From Dehalogenimonas sp. THU2 (lineage in GTDB: Bacteria > Chloroflexota > Dehalococcoidia > Dehalococcoidales > Dehalococcoidaceae): 39,360 nucleotides of DNA. The position numbers and the translations under genes are program-made. Shown piece after piece: positions 6,978 through 15,241 of the stretch. The stretch spans positions 1-39,360 of the forward strand of contig NZ_JBDLLU010000015.1 in assembly GCF_039749495.1 (NCBI RefSeq). The letters run 5' to 3'. A model generated the notes under the pieces. The model was not told the origin of the DNA. It made no database searches and worked only from the letters and a program-made list of their open reading frames with translations. Each line of letters opens with the position of its first letter. The stretch's first letter is position 1.

Positions 6978-8195
6978 TCAGGACTGTGATGGCGTCTTGT
7001 TAACCGTCCCGCAATGAGGGCATCTGACGGAAGGTGCGGTGAAGTTGGGAGGCAGGCGGAGGGTGGTGCTGCAATTAGAACAGTTGAGAGTCCGATAGTG
7101 ACTCATGCCGAAAAGCATATTCTGTGTTTCCCGGGTGCGAGTGAACTTATCCGGTTCACCGACAGCGCCTTCGGTGGAGGGGGCGCGGGCGGTCACGGTT
7201 TCGGCGCCGGTCAATGCTGAACCGGGGACGATCTTGCGGTGAGCGATTTCTTCGGCGGCCTGTTCATATGCCTTGTATGAAATGCCGCCGCCCATCTTTC
7301 TCAGGATGCGGACGCGTTCGGAGATGGGGGGATGGGTGCTGGTGAGGTCTGCGGCCTTGCGGCCGTCCTGTCGAAAGGGGTTGATGGTGTACATCGGCGC
7401 GGTAGCCTGGTTTGCCGCTTTGACCTGGTTTGTCGAAGCACCAAGTTTTTCCAGTGCCGATGCCAAACCTTCCGGATAACGGGTGTAGAGCGCGGCCGAG
7501 GCGTCGGCCAGGTATTCGCGCCGCCTGGAAATGGCGAAGTATATGAGTTGGGCGAAGATAGGCGCTAGGATGATGAAGATCAGACCGACGATGGCGATTA
7601 TCGCGCCGCCGCTGCCACCCCCGGAATCACTGGAGCGCCGTGAACCACTGCCGCCTGAGAAAAACAGCATGCGGCTGAAATAGTAGGAAAGGATGACGAT
7701 GGTGCCAAGCAGGACCGCCGCAAGGGACATCAATAGAACGTCGCGATTCTTGACGTGGGCGATCTCGTGGGCGATGACTCCCTGGAGTTCATCACGATTC
7801 AGCTTTTGCAACAAGCCGGAGGTAATGGCCACAGCGGCGTGAGCCGGATCGCGGCCGGTGGCGAAGGCGTTAAGCGCCGGGTCGTCGATAATGTAGACAT
7901 CCGGCATTTTGGGCAGGCCGCAGGCGATAGTCATTTCCTCTACCACGTTGAAGAGGCGTGGGTGATCTTTTTTTTCTATCTTCTTGGCGCCCGCCGTAGC
8001 GAGCAAGATGCTGTCTCCCTGAAAATAGCCGACCAGGGTCATGATGATCCAAACGACTGCCGCCACTGCCACACCGGCATAGGGACTGTCGAAAAAATAG
8101 ACACCGATGCCGTAGCCCACGGCAACGAGGAGAGCCCCCATTCCGATCACCAGGAAAATGCTCCGGGTGCGATTGGCGTTTATTTGTTCCCACAT
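6978..8195 (-). CDS. htpX: M48-family (HtpX-like) membrane metalloprotease with C-terminal zinc ribbon
   Basis: The 405-residue protein starts with two membrane helices (about 13-33 and 38-58), then the zincin core with HEIAH (His143, Glu144, His147) and the downstream Glu of SRRREYLADA (Glu227). Two further hydrophobic segments flank a Gly/Ser-rich loop (about 180-197). It is expected to cut misfolded membrane proteins at the cytoplasmic face. It is longer than standard HtpX (about 290) because of an extra C-terminal region ending in a CSNC...CPHC zinc ribbon (about 372-397). It lies downstream of lemA and a zinc-ribbon gene, a pairing seen in many genomes. ATG at 8195 has only a weak AGG upstream. 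Confidence 0.92.
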   Translation of the reverse strand: MWEQINANRTRSIFLVIGMGALLVAVGYGIGVYFFDSPYAGVAVAAVVWIIMTLVGYFQGDSILLATAGAKKIEKKDHPRLFNVVEEMTIACGLPKMPDVYIIDDPALNAFATGRDPAHAAVAITSGLLQKLNRDELQGVIAHEIAHVKNRDVLLMSLAAVLLGTIVILSYYFSRMLFFSGGSGSRRSSDSGGGSGGAIIAIVGLIFIILAPIFAQLIYFAISRRREYLADASAALYTRYPEGLASALEKLGASTNQVKAANQATAPMYTINPFRQDGRKAADLTSTHPPISERVRILRKMGGGISYKAYEQAAEEIAHRKIVPGSALTGAETVTARAPSTEGAVGEPDKFTRTRETQNMLFGMSHYRTLNCSNCSTTLRLPPNFTAPSVRCPHCGTVNKTPSQS

Positions 8196-8391
8196 GTGCC
8201 TATTCCGCGCCCCGCTGTCCCAAAATTCTAAATACCAATATCCAAATCCCTTCGACTCCGCTCAGGGCAGCCTCCAAACAAATTCAAAATATTAAATTCC
8301 AAACGTTATTCGGCTGGCGGATGAATCGAACATCGCTCTGTTTTTCCCGAATGCAACGATCAACTACGAACTATCGACTATTGACTATCGC
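8196..8391. other. Intergenic word spacer with a dispersed repeat
   Basis: Low-complexity text made of AAATTC-, CCAAA- and ACTATCGACTATTGACTAT-like words fills most of this gap between lemA and the M48 gene. Copy 2 of the CTTCG...GCTCAG repeat is embedded at 8247-8270. No gene is apparent. Confidence 0.5.
8247..8270. repeat. Dispersed short repeat, copy 2
   Basis: CCCTTCGACTCCGCTCAGGG is an imperfect inverted repeat sharing the CTTCG and CGCTCAG blocks with copies at 5158-5188 and 17835-17864. It sits inside a word spacer. Confidence 0.5.
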
Positions 8392-8955
8392 CTAGGTGAA
8401 ACTGACCTTGGGCGCGGCGCGCTCCGCTTCTACTTTGACCTCGAAGAACTCGCTTAAGGTGAAGCCGAACATACCAGCGATGATGTTGGAAGGGAACATC
8501 TGGATCTTGTTGTTGTACCCAAGGACCGAATCGTTGTAGAACTGGCGGGAGAAGGAGATACGATTCTCCGTGGAGGACAGTTCTTCCTGCAACGCGAGGA
8601 AGTTCTGATTGGCCTTTAGATCCGGGTACGCTTCGGCGACGGCCAGGAGGCGGGAGAGGAAGCCGGAAAGCTCACCTTCCGCCTGGGCACGGACGGCCGG
8701 GGACGAAGATGACACCTGCTGTGCCATGTTACGGGCTTTGGTGACGTTCTCGAACACCTCGCGTTCGTGCTTGGCGTAGCCCTTGACCGTTTCCACCAGG
8801 TTGGGGATGAGGTCATAACGCCGTTTGAGCTGGACGTCTATCTGTGCCCAGGCGTTTTTAACCTGGTTGCGCAGGCGCACCAGCCCGTTGTATATGCCGA
8901 CCAGGATCAGCGCCAGGAGCAGGACGATACCGAGTGTGATCAGCGTGGGGACCAT
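8392..8955 (-). CDS. lemA: LemA family protein
   Basis: The 187-residue product has an N-terminal membrane anchor (about residues 4-24) followed by the LemA helical core: [33 protein letters not shown] (about 34-66), an [25 protein letters not shown] stretch, then [23 protein letters not shown] (about 133-155). LemA proteins form long helical bundles on the outer face of the membrane; their biochemical role is unclear. I place the start at the ATG 8955, with a strong GGAGG at 8968-8964 eight bases before it. A longer opening from 9000 would overlap the upstream gene and put charged residues ahead of the anchor. It is co-directional with the M48 protease. Confidence 0.94.
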   Translation of the reverse strand: MVPTLITLGIVLLLALILVGIYNGLVRLRNQVKNAWAQIDVQLKRRYDLIPNLVETVKGYAKHEREVFENVTKARNMAQQVSSSSPAVRAQAEGELSGFLSRLLAVAEAYPDLKANQNFLALQEELSSTENRISFSRQFYNDSVLGYNNKIQMFPSNIIAGMFGFTLSEFFEVKVEAERAAPKVSFT

Positions 8956-8971
8956 ATATTTTACCTCCGTT

Positions 8972-9391
8972 TCATTCGGCCGCGTCGGCTTTGAGGACAT
9001 CTTTTAAAAATGATAGCAGTTTGGCGTCGGTGTTATTGCCCGTCGGTTTGAGTTGGAACAAGACCGAATGCAACTCACCGCCGTCGAACCACAGACCGTC
9101 GCCGCGTACGGCACAGGCGTCGATGATCACCTTCGGGGCGGTACCCAACTGTTCCTTACGCATGTTGATGTTACAGATAGGGCAGCGGCGCTTTGCCTCG
9201 TCGGTAACCGCTTCCGGGCGCTTGAACATGTCCGCCAGGCATAGATCCGCCTCGTCGCGGCAGGTCTTTTCCATGACCAGTTCCAGTTCGCCGCGGTCCA
9301 GCCAGACGCCATGACAGGTTGGACAGTAATCTATGGCGACCTGTTCATGCTCAACGACGATCATGGGGCTATGGTCTTTTGGGCAGTTCAT
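8972..9391 (-). CDS. Double zinc-ribbon protein (zf-TFIIB family)
   Basis: This 139-residue protein carries two TFIIB-type zinc ribbons: CPKD...[17 protein letters not shown] (residues about 3-40) and CPIC...[18 protein letters not shown] (about 70-110). In both, the G-x-W-x-D/F-x-GEL signature of the family follows the second knuckle. The second half-site reads [12 protein letters not shown], so one cysteine of its second CxxC is replaced by Arg and metal binding there may be altered. Function is unknown; such genes often neighbour lemA and M48 proteases, as here, 16 bases before lemA. There is no ribosome binding site and the promoter -10 is only 12 bases from the ATG, so translation is probably near-leaderless. 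Confidence 0.88.
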   Translation of the reverse strand: MNCPKDHSPMIVVEHEQVAIDYCPTCHGVWLDRGELELVMEKTCRDEADLCLADMFKRPEAVTDEAKRRCPICNINMRKEQLGTAPKVIIDACAVRGDGLWFDGGELHSVLFQLKPTGNNTDAKLLSFLKDVLKADAAE

Positions 9392-9403
9392 AATATTGTC
9401 TCA

Positions 9404-9432
9404 AGTTTAGGCGTCGGGGCAGGCCGTGTCAA
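9404..9432 (-). promoter_or_regulatory. Promoter of the zinc ribbon-lemA-M48 operon
   Basis: On the minus strand, a perfect TTGACA (9432-9427) and TAAACT (9409-9404) are 17 bp apart. The ATG at 9391 lies 12 bases past the -10, predicting a 5' leader of about five to six bases. Confidence 0.75.
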
Positions 9433-9516
9433 TAGTCTGATGGTTATAACGACAGAGGCTTGTGCAAAGATATCGCTGCTCGCCAGAACCCGGCTGCCCG
9501 TGAAGGGGGTGAAAGA

Positions 9517-10005
9517 TTACTGGAAGAACTCTTTGATAGAGTCGAACTGGGAAGGCAATAGCGCCAGTACGACGGGGAACTTGTTCAGGAGGAACGTGGC
9601 CATGAACGAATCAGCCAGGGAGGTCGTGCCGAAGAACCTGGCCCAAGCGGCCAGGGCGGCACCGACGAAAAGGGCGCCCATCAGCAAGCCGAAAACGGCG
9701 CCGCCAAGTCGGTTGATCCAACCCAGGAATACCATAGATGCCAACTTGGTCAACAGACCGGCCGCGATGGAGAAAATGCCCCAAACGACCAGCAGAATGG
9801 CGATGAAAGCTACGACATTGGCGATATCCGGATTGGAGATGAAGCCGGACAGGTTACCGGCGAGAGTCTCATGGAACCTCCCCGCCAGTACAATACCGAC
9901 GATCAAGCCAAGCAGGCCACCGAGCGCTTTGATGAGACCTTGTTTTAAACCGGTGAAAACCTGGAGGGCCAACACGATCAGAATTATGATATCAAGCCAA
10001 TTCAT
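9517..10005 (-). CDS. CvpA family membrane protein
   Basis: The 162-residue product opens with MNWLDIIILIVLALQVFTGLKQGLIKALGGLLGLIVGI, the classic first two helices of CvpA proteins, and has four hydrophobic segments in all (about 4-20, 25-45, 58-85, 98-122). Family members are linked to colicin V production or envelope integrity; the molecular function is unsettled. I chose the ATG at 10005 rather than an upstream opening at 10044, because the first family residues begin there. A -10 TTTAAT six bases upstream suggests that the mRNA starts at the codon itself. It is divergent from the YkgJ gene and upstream of the zinc ribbon-lemA-M48 set. Confidence 0.88.
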   Translation of the reverse strand: MNWLDIIILIVLALQVFTGLKQGLIKALGGLLGLIVGIVLAGRFHETLAGNLSGFISNPDIANVVAFIAILLVVWGIFSIAAGLLTKLASMVFLGWINRLGGAVFGLLMGALFVGAALAAWARFFGTTSLADSFMATFLLNKFPVVLALLPSQFDSIKEFFQ

Positions 10006-10011
10006 ATGACT

Positions 10012-10040
10012 ATTAAAGCACTTGGCGGTAGTTAACGCAA
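10012..10040 (-). promoter_or_regulatory. Promoter of cvpA-like gene (leaderless)
   Basis: TTGCGT (10040-10035) and TTTAAT (10017-10012) on the minus strand are 17 bp apart. Only six bases separate the -10 from the ATG at 10005, and no ribosome binding site is present. Confidence 0.55.
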
Positions 10041-10047
10041 CCATCGA

Positions 10048-10076
10048 TTGACAATCGTGACCGGAGGCAATACATT
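10048..10076 (+). promoter_or_regulatory. Promoter of the YkgJ-type gene
   Basis: TTGACA (10048-10053) and TACATT (10071-10076) are 17 bp apart. This argues against a TTG start at 10048, since that codon is part of the -35 box. Confidence 0.65.
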
Positions 10077-10119
10077 ATGGACCAGCACCCTTTCTCGAGG
10101 ATGGTTGGGATGTCACAGA

Positions 10120-10746
10120 ATGGATACTGATAAAATTCCGCCAGATGACCTTTCTACGGCGCGGACACATATCAATATAACCCGTCAGAAAATAGGGCCC
10201 AGATACGACGCTTATCTTAATAAGGTCGTCGAGGCGCTTCGGGAAGGGTTCCCACTTGCTTTTCAATCAATGACCGATGAAAACCTGCGGGAATTCGTCG
10301 CTCTCATTGAATTCACGACCGATGTGTCCCATGGGTTCATGAAACGACTTAAAGAGGCTTGCGACGGTTGCGGCTGGTGTTGTTCTCAGACGAGCCATAT
10401 TGTGGTTTCCGGGGCTGATGCGGATCGCATTAGTCGCCAGTTGAGGCAGAAGCGTGAAGACTTGTTCATGTATACGACCACTGATAACGGTAAGGAATGG
10501 ATAATCAAGCGAGGTCATCCCTGCCAGTGGTGGAATTCTAAAAACGGCCGATGTGCCATCTACAATTTCAGGCCTCAAACTTGTCGAAACTGGCCACAGA
10601 CAACCGATGACGAAGGCAGGCACGGATTACAGATAAGAAGCGAATGCCGCTATTCTGTCATGGTAATGGTTTACCGGACCTTAGAAGCCCTTAAAACTGT
10701 GGAAACGGATTTAAGGGGGGCAACAGGTCTAATTCGGCGCCCCTAG
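10120..10746 (+). CDS. YkgJ/Fli-type cysteine cluster protein (CxxCxxCC family)
   Basis: The 208-residue protein carries the YkgJ-type cysteine cluster: CDGCGWCCS (residues about 82-90), then HPCQWW...GRCAIYNFRPQTCRNWP (about 131-160). These cysteines are thought to bind a zinc ion or an iron-sulfur centre; the family has no settled function. The last cysteine (SECRY, about 178) may complete the set. I chose the ATG at 10120 because a good promoter lies upstream at 10048-10076, which makes the longer opening from TTG 10048 impossible. Its last 18 bases overlap the end of proC, which is transcribed from the opposite strand. Confidence 0.85.
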   Translation: MDTDKIPPDDLSTARTHINITRQKIGPRYDAYLNKVVEALREGFPLAFQSMTDENLREFVALIEFTTDVSHGFMKRLKEACDGCGWCCSQTSHIVVSGADADRISRQLRQKREDLFMYTTTDNGKEWIIKRGHPCQWWNSKNGRCAIYNFRPQTCRNWPQTTDDEGRHGLQIRSECRYSVMVMVYRTLEALKTVETDLRGATGLIRRP

Positions 10747-11535
10747 TTCTTGTGCCCGATCAAAGGCAGCTTTTACGGCGATATCGATGGTCTCCCTGAA
10801 CTGGCGGGAATCGAAGATCTTCAAGGCCTCGGCGGTGGTGCCGCCGGGGGAGGTGACCATGCGCCGCAGTTCGCCGAGCTCATGTTCCGACTGGTGGGCG
10901 AATTCCGCTGAGCCGACAGCGGTCTGGATGACCATCTGGCGGGCCGCTTCCGGCGACAGACCGAGTTTTACCGCCGCATCCACCAGGGCTTCCATGAAGA
11001 GGAAGAAGTAAGCCGGGCCGCTGCCGCTGATGGCGGTGGCCTTGTCCAGGTCGGCTTCATCCGGGGTGTAGAGTTCATCGCCCATGGCGGTCAGGATGCG
11101 CCGTGCGGTCTCCTTTTGCGCCACGTCCACGGAATCGGTGGCGGTCCAGACGCTCATCCCGAGGCCGATCTGCGCCGGGGTATTGGGCATGACGCGGATG
11201 ACTGCTTCATGCCTCAAGCCATCGACTATCGCCGACAGCTTCTTGCCGGCTATGATGGAGATAACGAGATGGTCGCAGCAAAGCTGTCCGGAGAGGCCAG
11301 CCATGACCTCGTCGAGGTGTTGCGGTTTGACCGCCAGGATGACGACATCGGAGCTCAGTGCCGCGGCGACGTTGCTCTCGGTCGCGGTGACGCCAAGCTC
11401 CACGGCCAGCGCCTCACGGCTCTCCTGCCTCGGGTCGGCGACGGTGATGTCCTCCGGCACGGCCAGTTCCTGGCGGATGATGGCGTTGATCATTGCGCGG
11501 CCCATGTTGCCGCCGCCGATGAATGCTATTTTCAT
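10729..11535 (-). CDS. proC: Pyrroline-5-carboxylate reductase
   Basis: ProC reduces 1-pyrroline-5-carboxylate to L-proline with NAD(P)H, the last step of proline synthesis. The 268-residue protein starts MKIAFIGGGNMGRAMI, the Rossmann nucleotide-binding loop, and has AVKPQ (about 72-76), the conserved ATAISGSGPAYFFLFMEALVDAAVKLGLS stretch (about 159-187) and MVTSPGGTTAEALKIF (about 225-240). Length equals the family's usual 265-280. The ATG at 11535 starts exactly at the conserved N-terminus; an opening six codons upstream adds nothing family-like. The stop lies inside the convergent YkgJ-type gene. It sits downstream of leuS on the same strand. Confidence 0.96.
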   Translation of the reverse strand: MKIAFIGGGNMGRAMINAIIRQELAVPEDITVADPRQESREALAVELGVTATESNVAAALSSDVVILAVKPQHLDEVMAGLSGQLCCDHLVISIIAGKKLSAIVDGLRHEAVIRVMPNTPAQIGLGMSVWTATDSVDVAQKETARRILTAMGDELYTPDEADLDKATAISGSGPAYFFLFMEALVDAAVKLGLSPEAARQMVIQTAVGSAEFAHQSEHELGELRRMVTSPGGTTAEALKIFDSRQFRETIDIAVKAAFDRAQELGAPN

Positions 11536-11557
11536 GATAGGGGGCCCCCTCACCTAA

Positions 11558-11578
11558 CCTCTCCCCGGTGGGGAGAGG
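11558..11578. repeat. Hairpin repeat CCTCTCCCC-GGT-GGGGAGAGG
   Basis: A perfect 9-bp stem with a 3-nt loop lies between leuS and proC. The word resembles CCTCTCCC...GGGAGAGG dispersed palindromes seen in many bacterial genomes. No T-run follows on either strand, so it is not a classic terminator. Confidence 0.55.
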
Positions 11579-11656
11579 GATATTTAATTGTTGCCGTGCC
11601 GTTGATCGTTGAGTAGGAGCAGGATACATTCTGCCCGGTATCGTCGCGTCACCTTT

Positions 11657-14101
11657 TTATTTTACCACTATATTTAGCAGTTTCCCCGGGACGTAGATGA
11701 CGGTTTTGATCTCTTTGCCCTCGGTGAACTCTTTGATGCGGTCGTTAGTCAGGGCGAGGTCGGTGGCCTGGCACTCGGTGATGTCCGCCGGGGCGGGCAG
11801 GCGGGCGCGCAGCTTGCCGTTGACCTGCACCACGAGGGTGATCTCCGGCTCCGCGGTCAGGGACTCATCCCAGGCGGGGAATGACTGGTTATGCACCGAG
11901 TATTCATGACCGGTCAGAGTCCACAGCTCCTCGGCGAGGTGGGGGGCGGTGGGTGCCAGCGCCAGGATGAGCGTCTCGACGGCCTTGTTCCAAGATTCGG
12001 CGGAGACCCGGGCGGCTTCCCGGGCGGGGGTCAAATAATTGGTGAACTCCATTAGCGCCGCCAGCATGGTGTTGAACTGCATGCGGTCGATGTCGGTGCT
12101 GACCTTGCGGACGGTCTGGTGGGTCTTGCGGATAAGCTCCGCCTCCGCGGCGGGGTCGAAATCGCCGGGAATGTATTCGTCGAGGGACAGCTTCCAGACG
12201 CGGTTGAACCAGCGGGAGATGCCGCCGATGCCGGAATCGTTCCAGTCGCCGCCGAGCTCCCACGGGCCGACGAACATCAGGTAGGCGCGCACGGTATCGG
12301 CGCCGAGTTCGGCCACATACTTGTCCGGGTTGACCACGTTGCCACGGGACTTGCTCATCTTGGCGTGGTTCGAGGTGATGGTGCCCTGATTGAAGAGGCG
12401 CTTGAAGGGTTCGCCGAAATTTACGAGTCCCATATCGCGCAGGGCTTTGACGAAGAAACGCGAGTAGAAGAGGTGCATCACCGCGTGTTCCGCGCCGCCA
12501 GTGTAGATGTCCACCGGCATCCAGTATTTCGTCTTATCCGGGTTGAACGCATATTCAGTATCGTGGGGCGAGCAGTAGCGCAGAAAATACCACGAGGAAC
12601 ACATGAAGGTGTCCATGGTATCCGTCTCACGCCGGGCCGGACCGCCGCAGGCGGGACACGTCGTATTGACGAAATCCGCGGCGTACTTGAGCGGTGATTC
12701 TCCGGTGGGCTTGAACTCCGCGTCCTCCGGCAGCAGCACCGGCAGGTCTTTCTCCGGCACCGGCACGATGCCGCACTTATCGCAGTAGACCATGGGGATA
12801 GGCGCGCCCCAGTAGCGCTGGCGGGAGATCAGCCAGTCGCGCAGTTTGTAATTGGTCGTCCGTTTGCCGAAGCCCTGGAGCTCCATCCAGTCGCAAATGC
12901 CGTCGAAGGCCTCGGCGGTGGATTTGCCGTTGAACTGGGCGGAATTCCTCATCGCGCCGTCGCCGGTGTATGCGGCCTCGATCGGCCCGCCTTCATAACC
13001 CTCCGGGGCGATGACGACGCGAACGGGTAGTTTATACTTTTGGGCGAAGACGAAGTCCCGCTCATCATGGGCGGGGACGCCCATGACCGCGCCGGAACCG
13101 TAGCTGGCGATGACGTAGTCCGCGATCCAGACGGGGACGGGCTCACCGTTGAGCTGATTGGTCACGTAAGCGCCGGTGAAGACGCCGTCCTTCTCTTTCT
13201 CGGTCGACATGCGGTCGATCTCGGTCAGGCGGCGGGTCTTGGCGACATAGGCTTCGACGGCTTCTTTATTATCGGCGGTGGTAATTTTTGCGACCAGGGG
13301 ATGTTCGGGCGCCAGCACCATGAAGGTGACGCCGTAAACGGTGTCGGGGCGGGTGGTAAAGACCTTGATGGCTTTCTCATCGACGCCGGGTACGTCGAGG
13401 AGGAACTCGATCTCGGCGCCGGTGGATTTGCCCACCCAGTTGCGCTGCATGATCTTGATGCGTTCCGGCCAATCCAGGCCCTCGTGGTCCATGAGTTCGT
13501 CGGCGTATTTGGTGATGCGGAAGAACCACTGCTCCAGATCCCGCTTGACCACGGGCCCTTCGCAGCGGTCGCACTCACCGCCGCCGATGACCTGCTCGTT
13601 GGCCAGCACCGTCTGGCAGGAGGCGCACCAGTTAACCGGCGCCTTGGCGCGGTAAGCCAGCCCGGCCTCGTACAGCTTCAGGAAGAACCATTCGGTCCAC
13701 TTGTAATAATCCGGCTGGCAGGTGATCACTTCCCGGTCCCAGTCGTAAACAGAGCCCATGGATTTGATCTGCTTGCGCATATTTTCCACGTTGTTCATCG
13801 TCCAGGTGCGCGGGTGAATGCCGCGCTTGATGGCGGCGTTCTCCGCCGGCAGGCCGAAGGCGTCGAAACCCATGGGGTGCATGACGTTGTAGCCCTGCAT
13901 CCTCTTATAGCGGGCGTAGGCGTCGGACGGGGCCATGGCGTACCAGTGGCCGATGTGGAGGTCGCCCGAGGTGTAGGGGAACATGGTCAGGGCGTACCAT
14001 TTGGTTTTGGGCGAATCCCCGTTAACTTTATAAAGTCCGTCGGCGGCCCATTTTGTTTGCCATTTTTTTTCAATTTCCTGGGGCTCGTATCTGTCGGTCA
14101 T
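11657..14101 (-). CDS. leuS: Leucyl-tRNA synthetase
   Basis: LeuS charges tRNA-Leu with leucine. The 814-residue product has the class I signatures: YTSGDLHIGHWYAMAPSD (HIGH motif, residues about 44-55), the MGFDAFGLPAENAAI stretch, a zinc knuckle CASC...CDRC (about 158-180), an editing domain with TTRPDTVYGVTFMVLAPEH (about 250-268), a second CDKC...CPAC zinc insert (about 440-500) and KMSKSRGNV (about 575-583). The C-terminal anticodon and tail domains are complete. The start is set at ATG 14101 with GGAG about ten bases upstream; an in-frame opening to 14371 lies upstream of the promoter. Confidence 0.98.
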   Translation of the reverse strand: MTDRYEPQEIEKKWQTKWAADGLYKVNGDSPKTKWYALTMFPYTSGDLHIGHWYAMAPSDAYARYKRMQGYNVMHPMGFDAFGLPAENAAIKRGIHPRTWTMNNVENMRKQIKSMGSVYDWDREVITCQPDYYKWTEWFFLKLYEAGLAYRAKAPVNWCASCQTVLANEQVIGGGECDRCEGPVVKRDLEQWFFRITKYADELMDHEGLDWPERIKIMQRNWVGKSTGAEIEFLLDVPGVDEKAIKVFTTRPDTVYGVTFMVLAPEHPLVAKITTADNKEAVEAYVAKTRRLTEIDRMSTEKEKDGVFTGAYVTNQLNGEPVPVWIADYVIASYGSGAVMGVPAHDERDFVFAQKYKLPVRVVIAPEGYEGGPIEAAYTGDGAMRNSAQFNGKSTAEAFDGICDWMELQGFGKRTTNYKLRDWLISRQRYWGAPIPMVYCDKCGIVPVPEKDLPVLLPEDAEFKPTGESPLKYAADFVNTTCPACGGPARRETDTMDTFMCSSWYFLRYCSPHDTEYAFNPDKTKYWMPVDIYTGGAEHAVMHLFYSRFFVKALRDMGLVNFGEPFKRLFNQGTITSNHAKMSKSRGNVVNPDKYVAELGADTVRAYLMFVGPWELGGDWNDSGIGGISRWFNRVWKLSLDEYIPGDFDPAAEAELIRKTHQTVRKVSTDIDRMQFNTMLAALMEFTNYLTPAREAARVSAESWNKAVETLILALAPTAPHLAEELWTLTGHEYSVHNQSFPAWDESLTAEPEITLVVQVNGKLRARLPAPADITECQATDLALTNDRIKEFTEGKEIKTVIYVPGKLLNIVVK

Positions 14102-14135
14102 AAGGGGTTTACTCCGCCGTTTTCCGTATCCTGTA

Positions 14136-14164
14136 ATCTTAACGCCTGCGCGTGGCGCGTTCAA
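14136..14164 (-). promoter_or_regulatory. leuS promoter
   Basis: TTGAAC (14164-14159) and TAAGAT (14141-14136) on the minus strand are 17 bp apart, giving a leader of about 28 bases with the Shine-Dalgarno at 14115-14112. This leaves no room for a T-box leader. Confidence 0.5.
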
Positions 14165-14759
14165 GTGGAACAGTAGAGGATAAAGTTGCGGCTGTATTTG
14201 CGGTACCGGCGGCCGATTTGAGTTGTAAATTGGGAAAATAAATCCATTTTTTAGCTTTGGGCGCGACTTACATAATAGAACCAATGATTGGATGAAATAT
14301 TCTTTGTTTTTCCACAGACGATTTTTTAAGAAACAATCCGGTTTTATCACGATTGGAATCCGGCCTGCCAAACGTAGGATTGTTTTGTTGTAGCAAGTAA
14401 AAATAATCGAAACAATTCAGACGGCGATCCTAGGGAATCAAAGCAAGAAATCTGGCGGGCAAAACACGTAGAATCAGCAAGTCCATCCTGTAACACACTT
14501 ATCGGAGAACGTATTGTAGCACACCGTCACTCTCCGGCTGTCAATAGGATTTTGGCGGGTTTCGGGGGTTTATTTTTTAGGAGACCTGATGAGGGGGGCA
14601 CGACATCCTTCGATTCTCGGGGTACAATGCCGTGCCGCTACTGGGGACTGGTTGATTCGACAACCCTGAAACGGCCTCGGTGTCAGGATGGACTGGCCGG
14701 CGGTTTGTGCAATGACTTTGGTTTGAGTTGCGATATCGTCAATTCGGATGCCCGTTTCA
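14165..14759. other. Long intergenic region between leuS and rnpB
   Basis: Nearly 600 bases with no convincing gene, apart from a cysteine-cluster fragment just beyond its right end. The half nearest leuS is AT-rich. A minus-strand reading frame runs through 14102-14371 but lacks protein-like character and starts upstream of the leuS promoter. Confidence 0.4.
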
Positions 14760-14815
14760 ACGTCGACATGTTCAAATGCACCAGTTGCGAGCAGTGCGTT
14801 GGCGCCTGTGGGTAG
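14760..14815 (+). pseudogene. Possible remnant of a 4Fe-4S ferredoxin-type protein
   Basis: A plus-strand frame reaching a stop at 14815 ends in NVDMFKCTSCEQCVGACG. The CxxCxxCxxxC spacing is that of a [4Fe-4S] ferredoxin motif, normally followed by Pro and a further domain, but here a stop codon comes two residues later. The frame upstream (from about 14552) is not recognisable. It could be debris of a ferredoxin-like or oxidoreductase gene, or chance. The rnpB promoter starts 30 bases further on. Confidence 0.3.
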
Positions 14816-14846
14816 GGACGCTAAGGTTTGGACAAATGGCGGGAGA

Positions 14847-14875
14847 TTGACATAAAGACATCTTTGCGATACAGT
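14847..14875 (+). promoter_or_regulatory. rnpB promoter
   Basis: A perfect TTGACA (14847-14852) and TACAGT (14870-14875) are separated by 17 bp. Initiation about seven bases later falls at about 14882, the first base of the RNase P RNA P1 helix. Confidence 0.85.
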
Positions 14876-14881
14876 ATTCCC

Positions 14882-15241
14882 GCCAAGCAGAGCGGGCAGC
14901 CGCCGCGGCTTTTTGCCGGGGAGGAAAGTCCGAGCTCCATCGGACGGGGTGCCGGGTAACTCCCGGGAGGGGCGACCCTACGGAAAGTGCAACAGAAACA
15001 TACCGCCAACGGCCCTCACGGGCGCGGGTAAGGGTGAAATGGCGAGGTAAGAGCTCACCGGCGGGCGGGAGACCGTCCGGCCGTGAAAACCCCACCCGGA
15101 GCAAGGTCAAATAGGGGAACTTAAGGCGTGTCCGCGCTGTTCCCGGGTTGACCGCTTGAGCCCGCCGGTAACGGCGGGCCTAGATAGATGGCTGCCGCCT
15201 TCAATGAAGGGTACAGAACTCGGCTTACAGCTCTGCTTGGC
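14882..15241 (+). ncRNA. rnpB: RNase P RNA, bacterial type A
   Basis: This RNA is the catalytic subunit of RNase P, which removes 5' leaders from pre-tRNAs. Conserved landmarks are the GAGGAAAGTCCGAGCTCC block at about 14931-14939 (P4 5' strand region), the ACAGAAA motif near 14992, GGTAAGGGTGAAATGGCGAGG (about 15028-15048), CCCCACCCGGAGCAAGG, and the 3' block GATGGCTGCC...ACAGAACTCGGCTTACAG at about 15187-15231. The termini form a perfect 12-bp P1 helix: GCCAAGCAGAGC at 14882-14893 and GCTCTGCTTGGC at 15230-15241. The total of about 360 nt fits type A. No typical terminator with a T-run follows. Confidence 0.96.

Noticed and set aside
10048-10119. TTG-initiated longer YkgJ-type protein.
   Set aside because: The TTG is part of the TTGACA -35 box; transcription starts after it.
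13040-14176. Long plus-strand reading frame opposite leuS.
   Set aside because: Antisense of a highly conserved synthetase with GC-biased codons; no family match and no ribosome site.
14102-14250. Possible T-box leader upstream of leuS (GGTACCGC-like word on the minus strand).
   Set aside because: The word lacks the T-box UGGN bulge sequence, and a promoter (14136-14164) lies downstream of it, leaving only a 28-base leader.
14102-14371. 90-codon N-terminal extension of leuS.
   Set aside because: It lies upstream of the leuS promoter, is not like any LeuS, and the ATG at 14101 has a ribosome site and the normal N-terminus.
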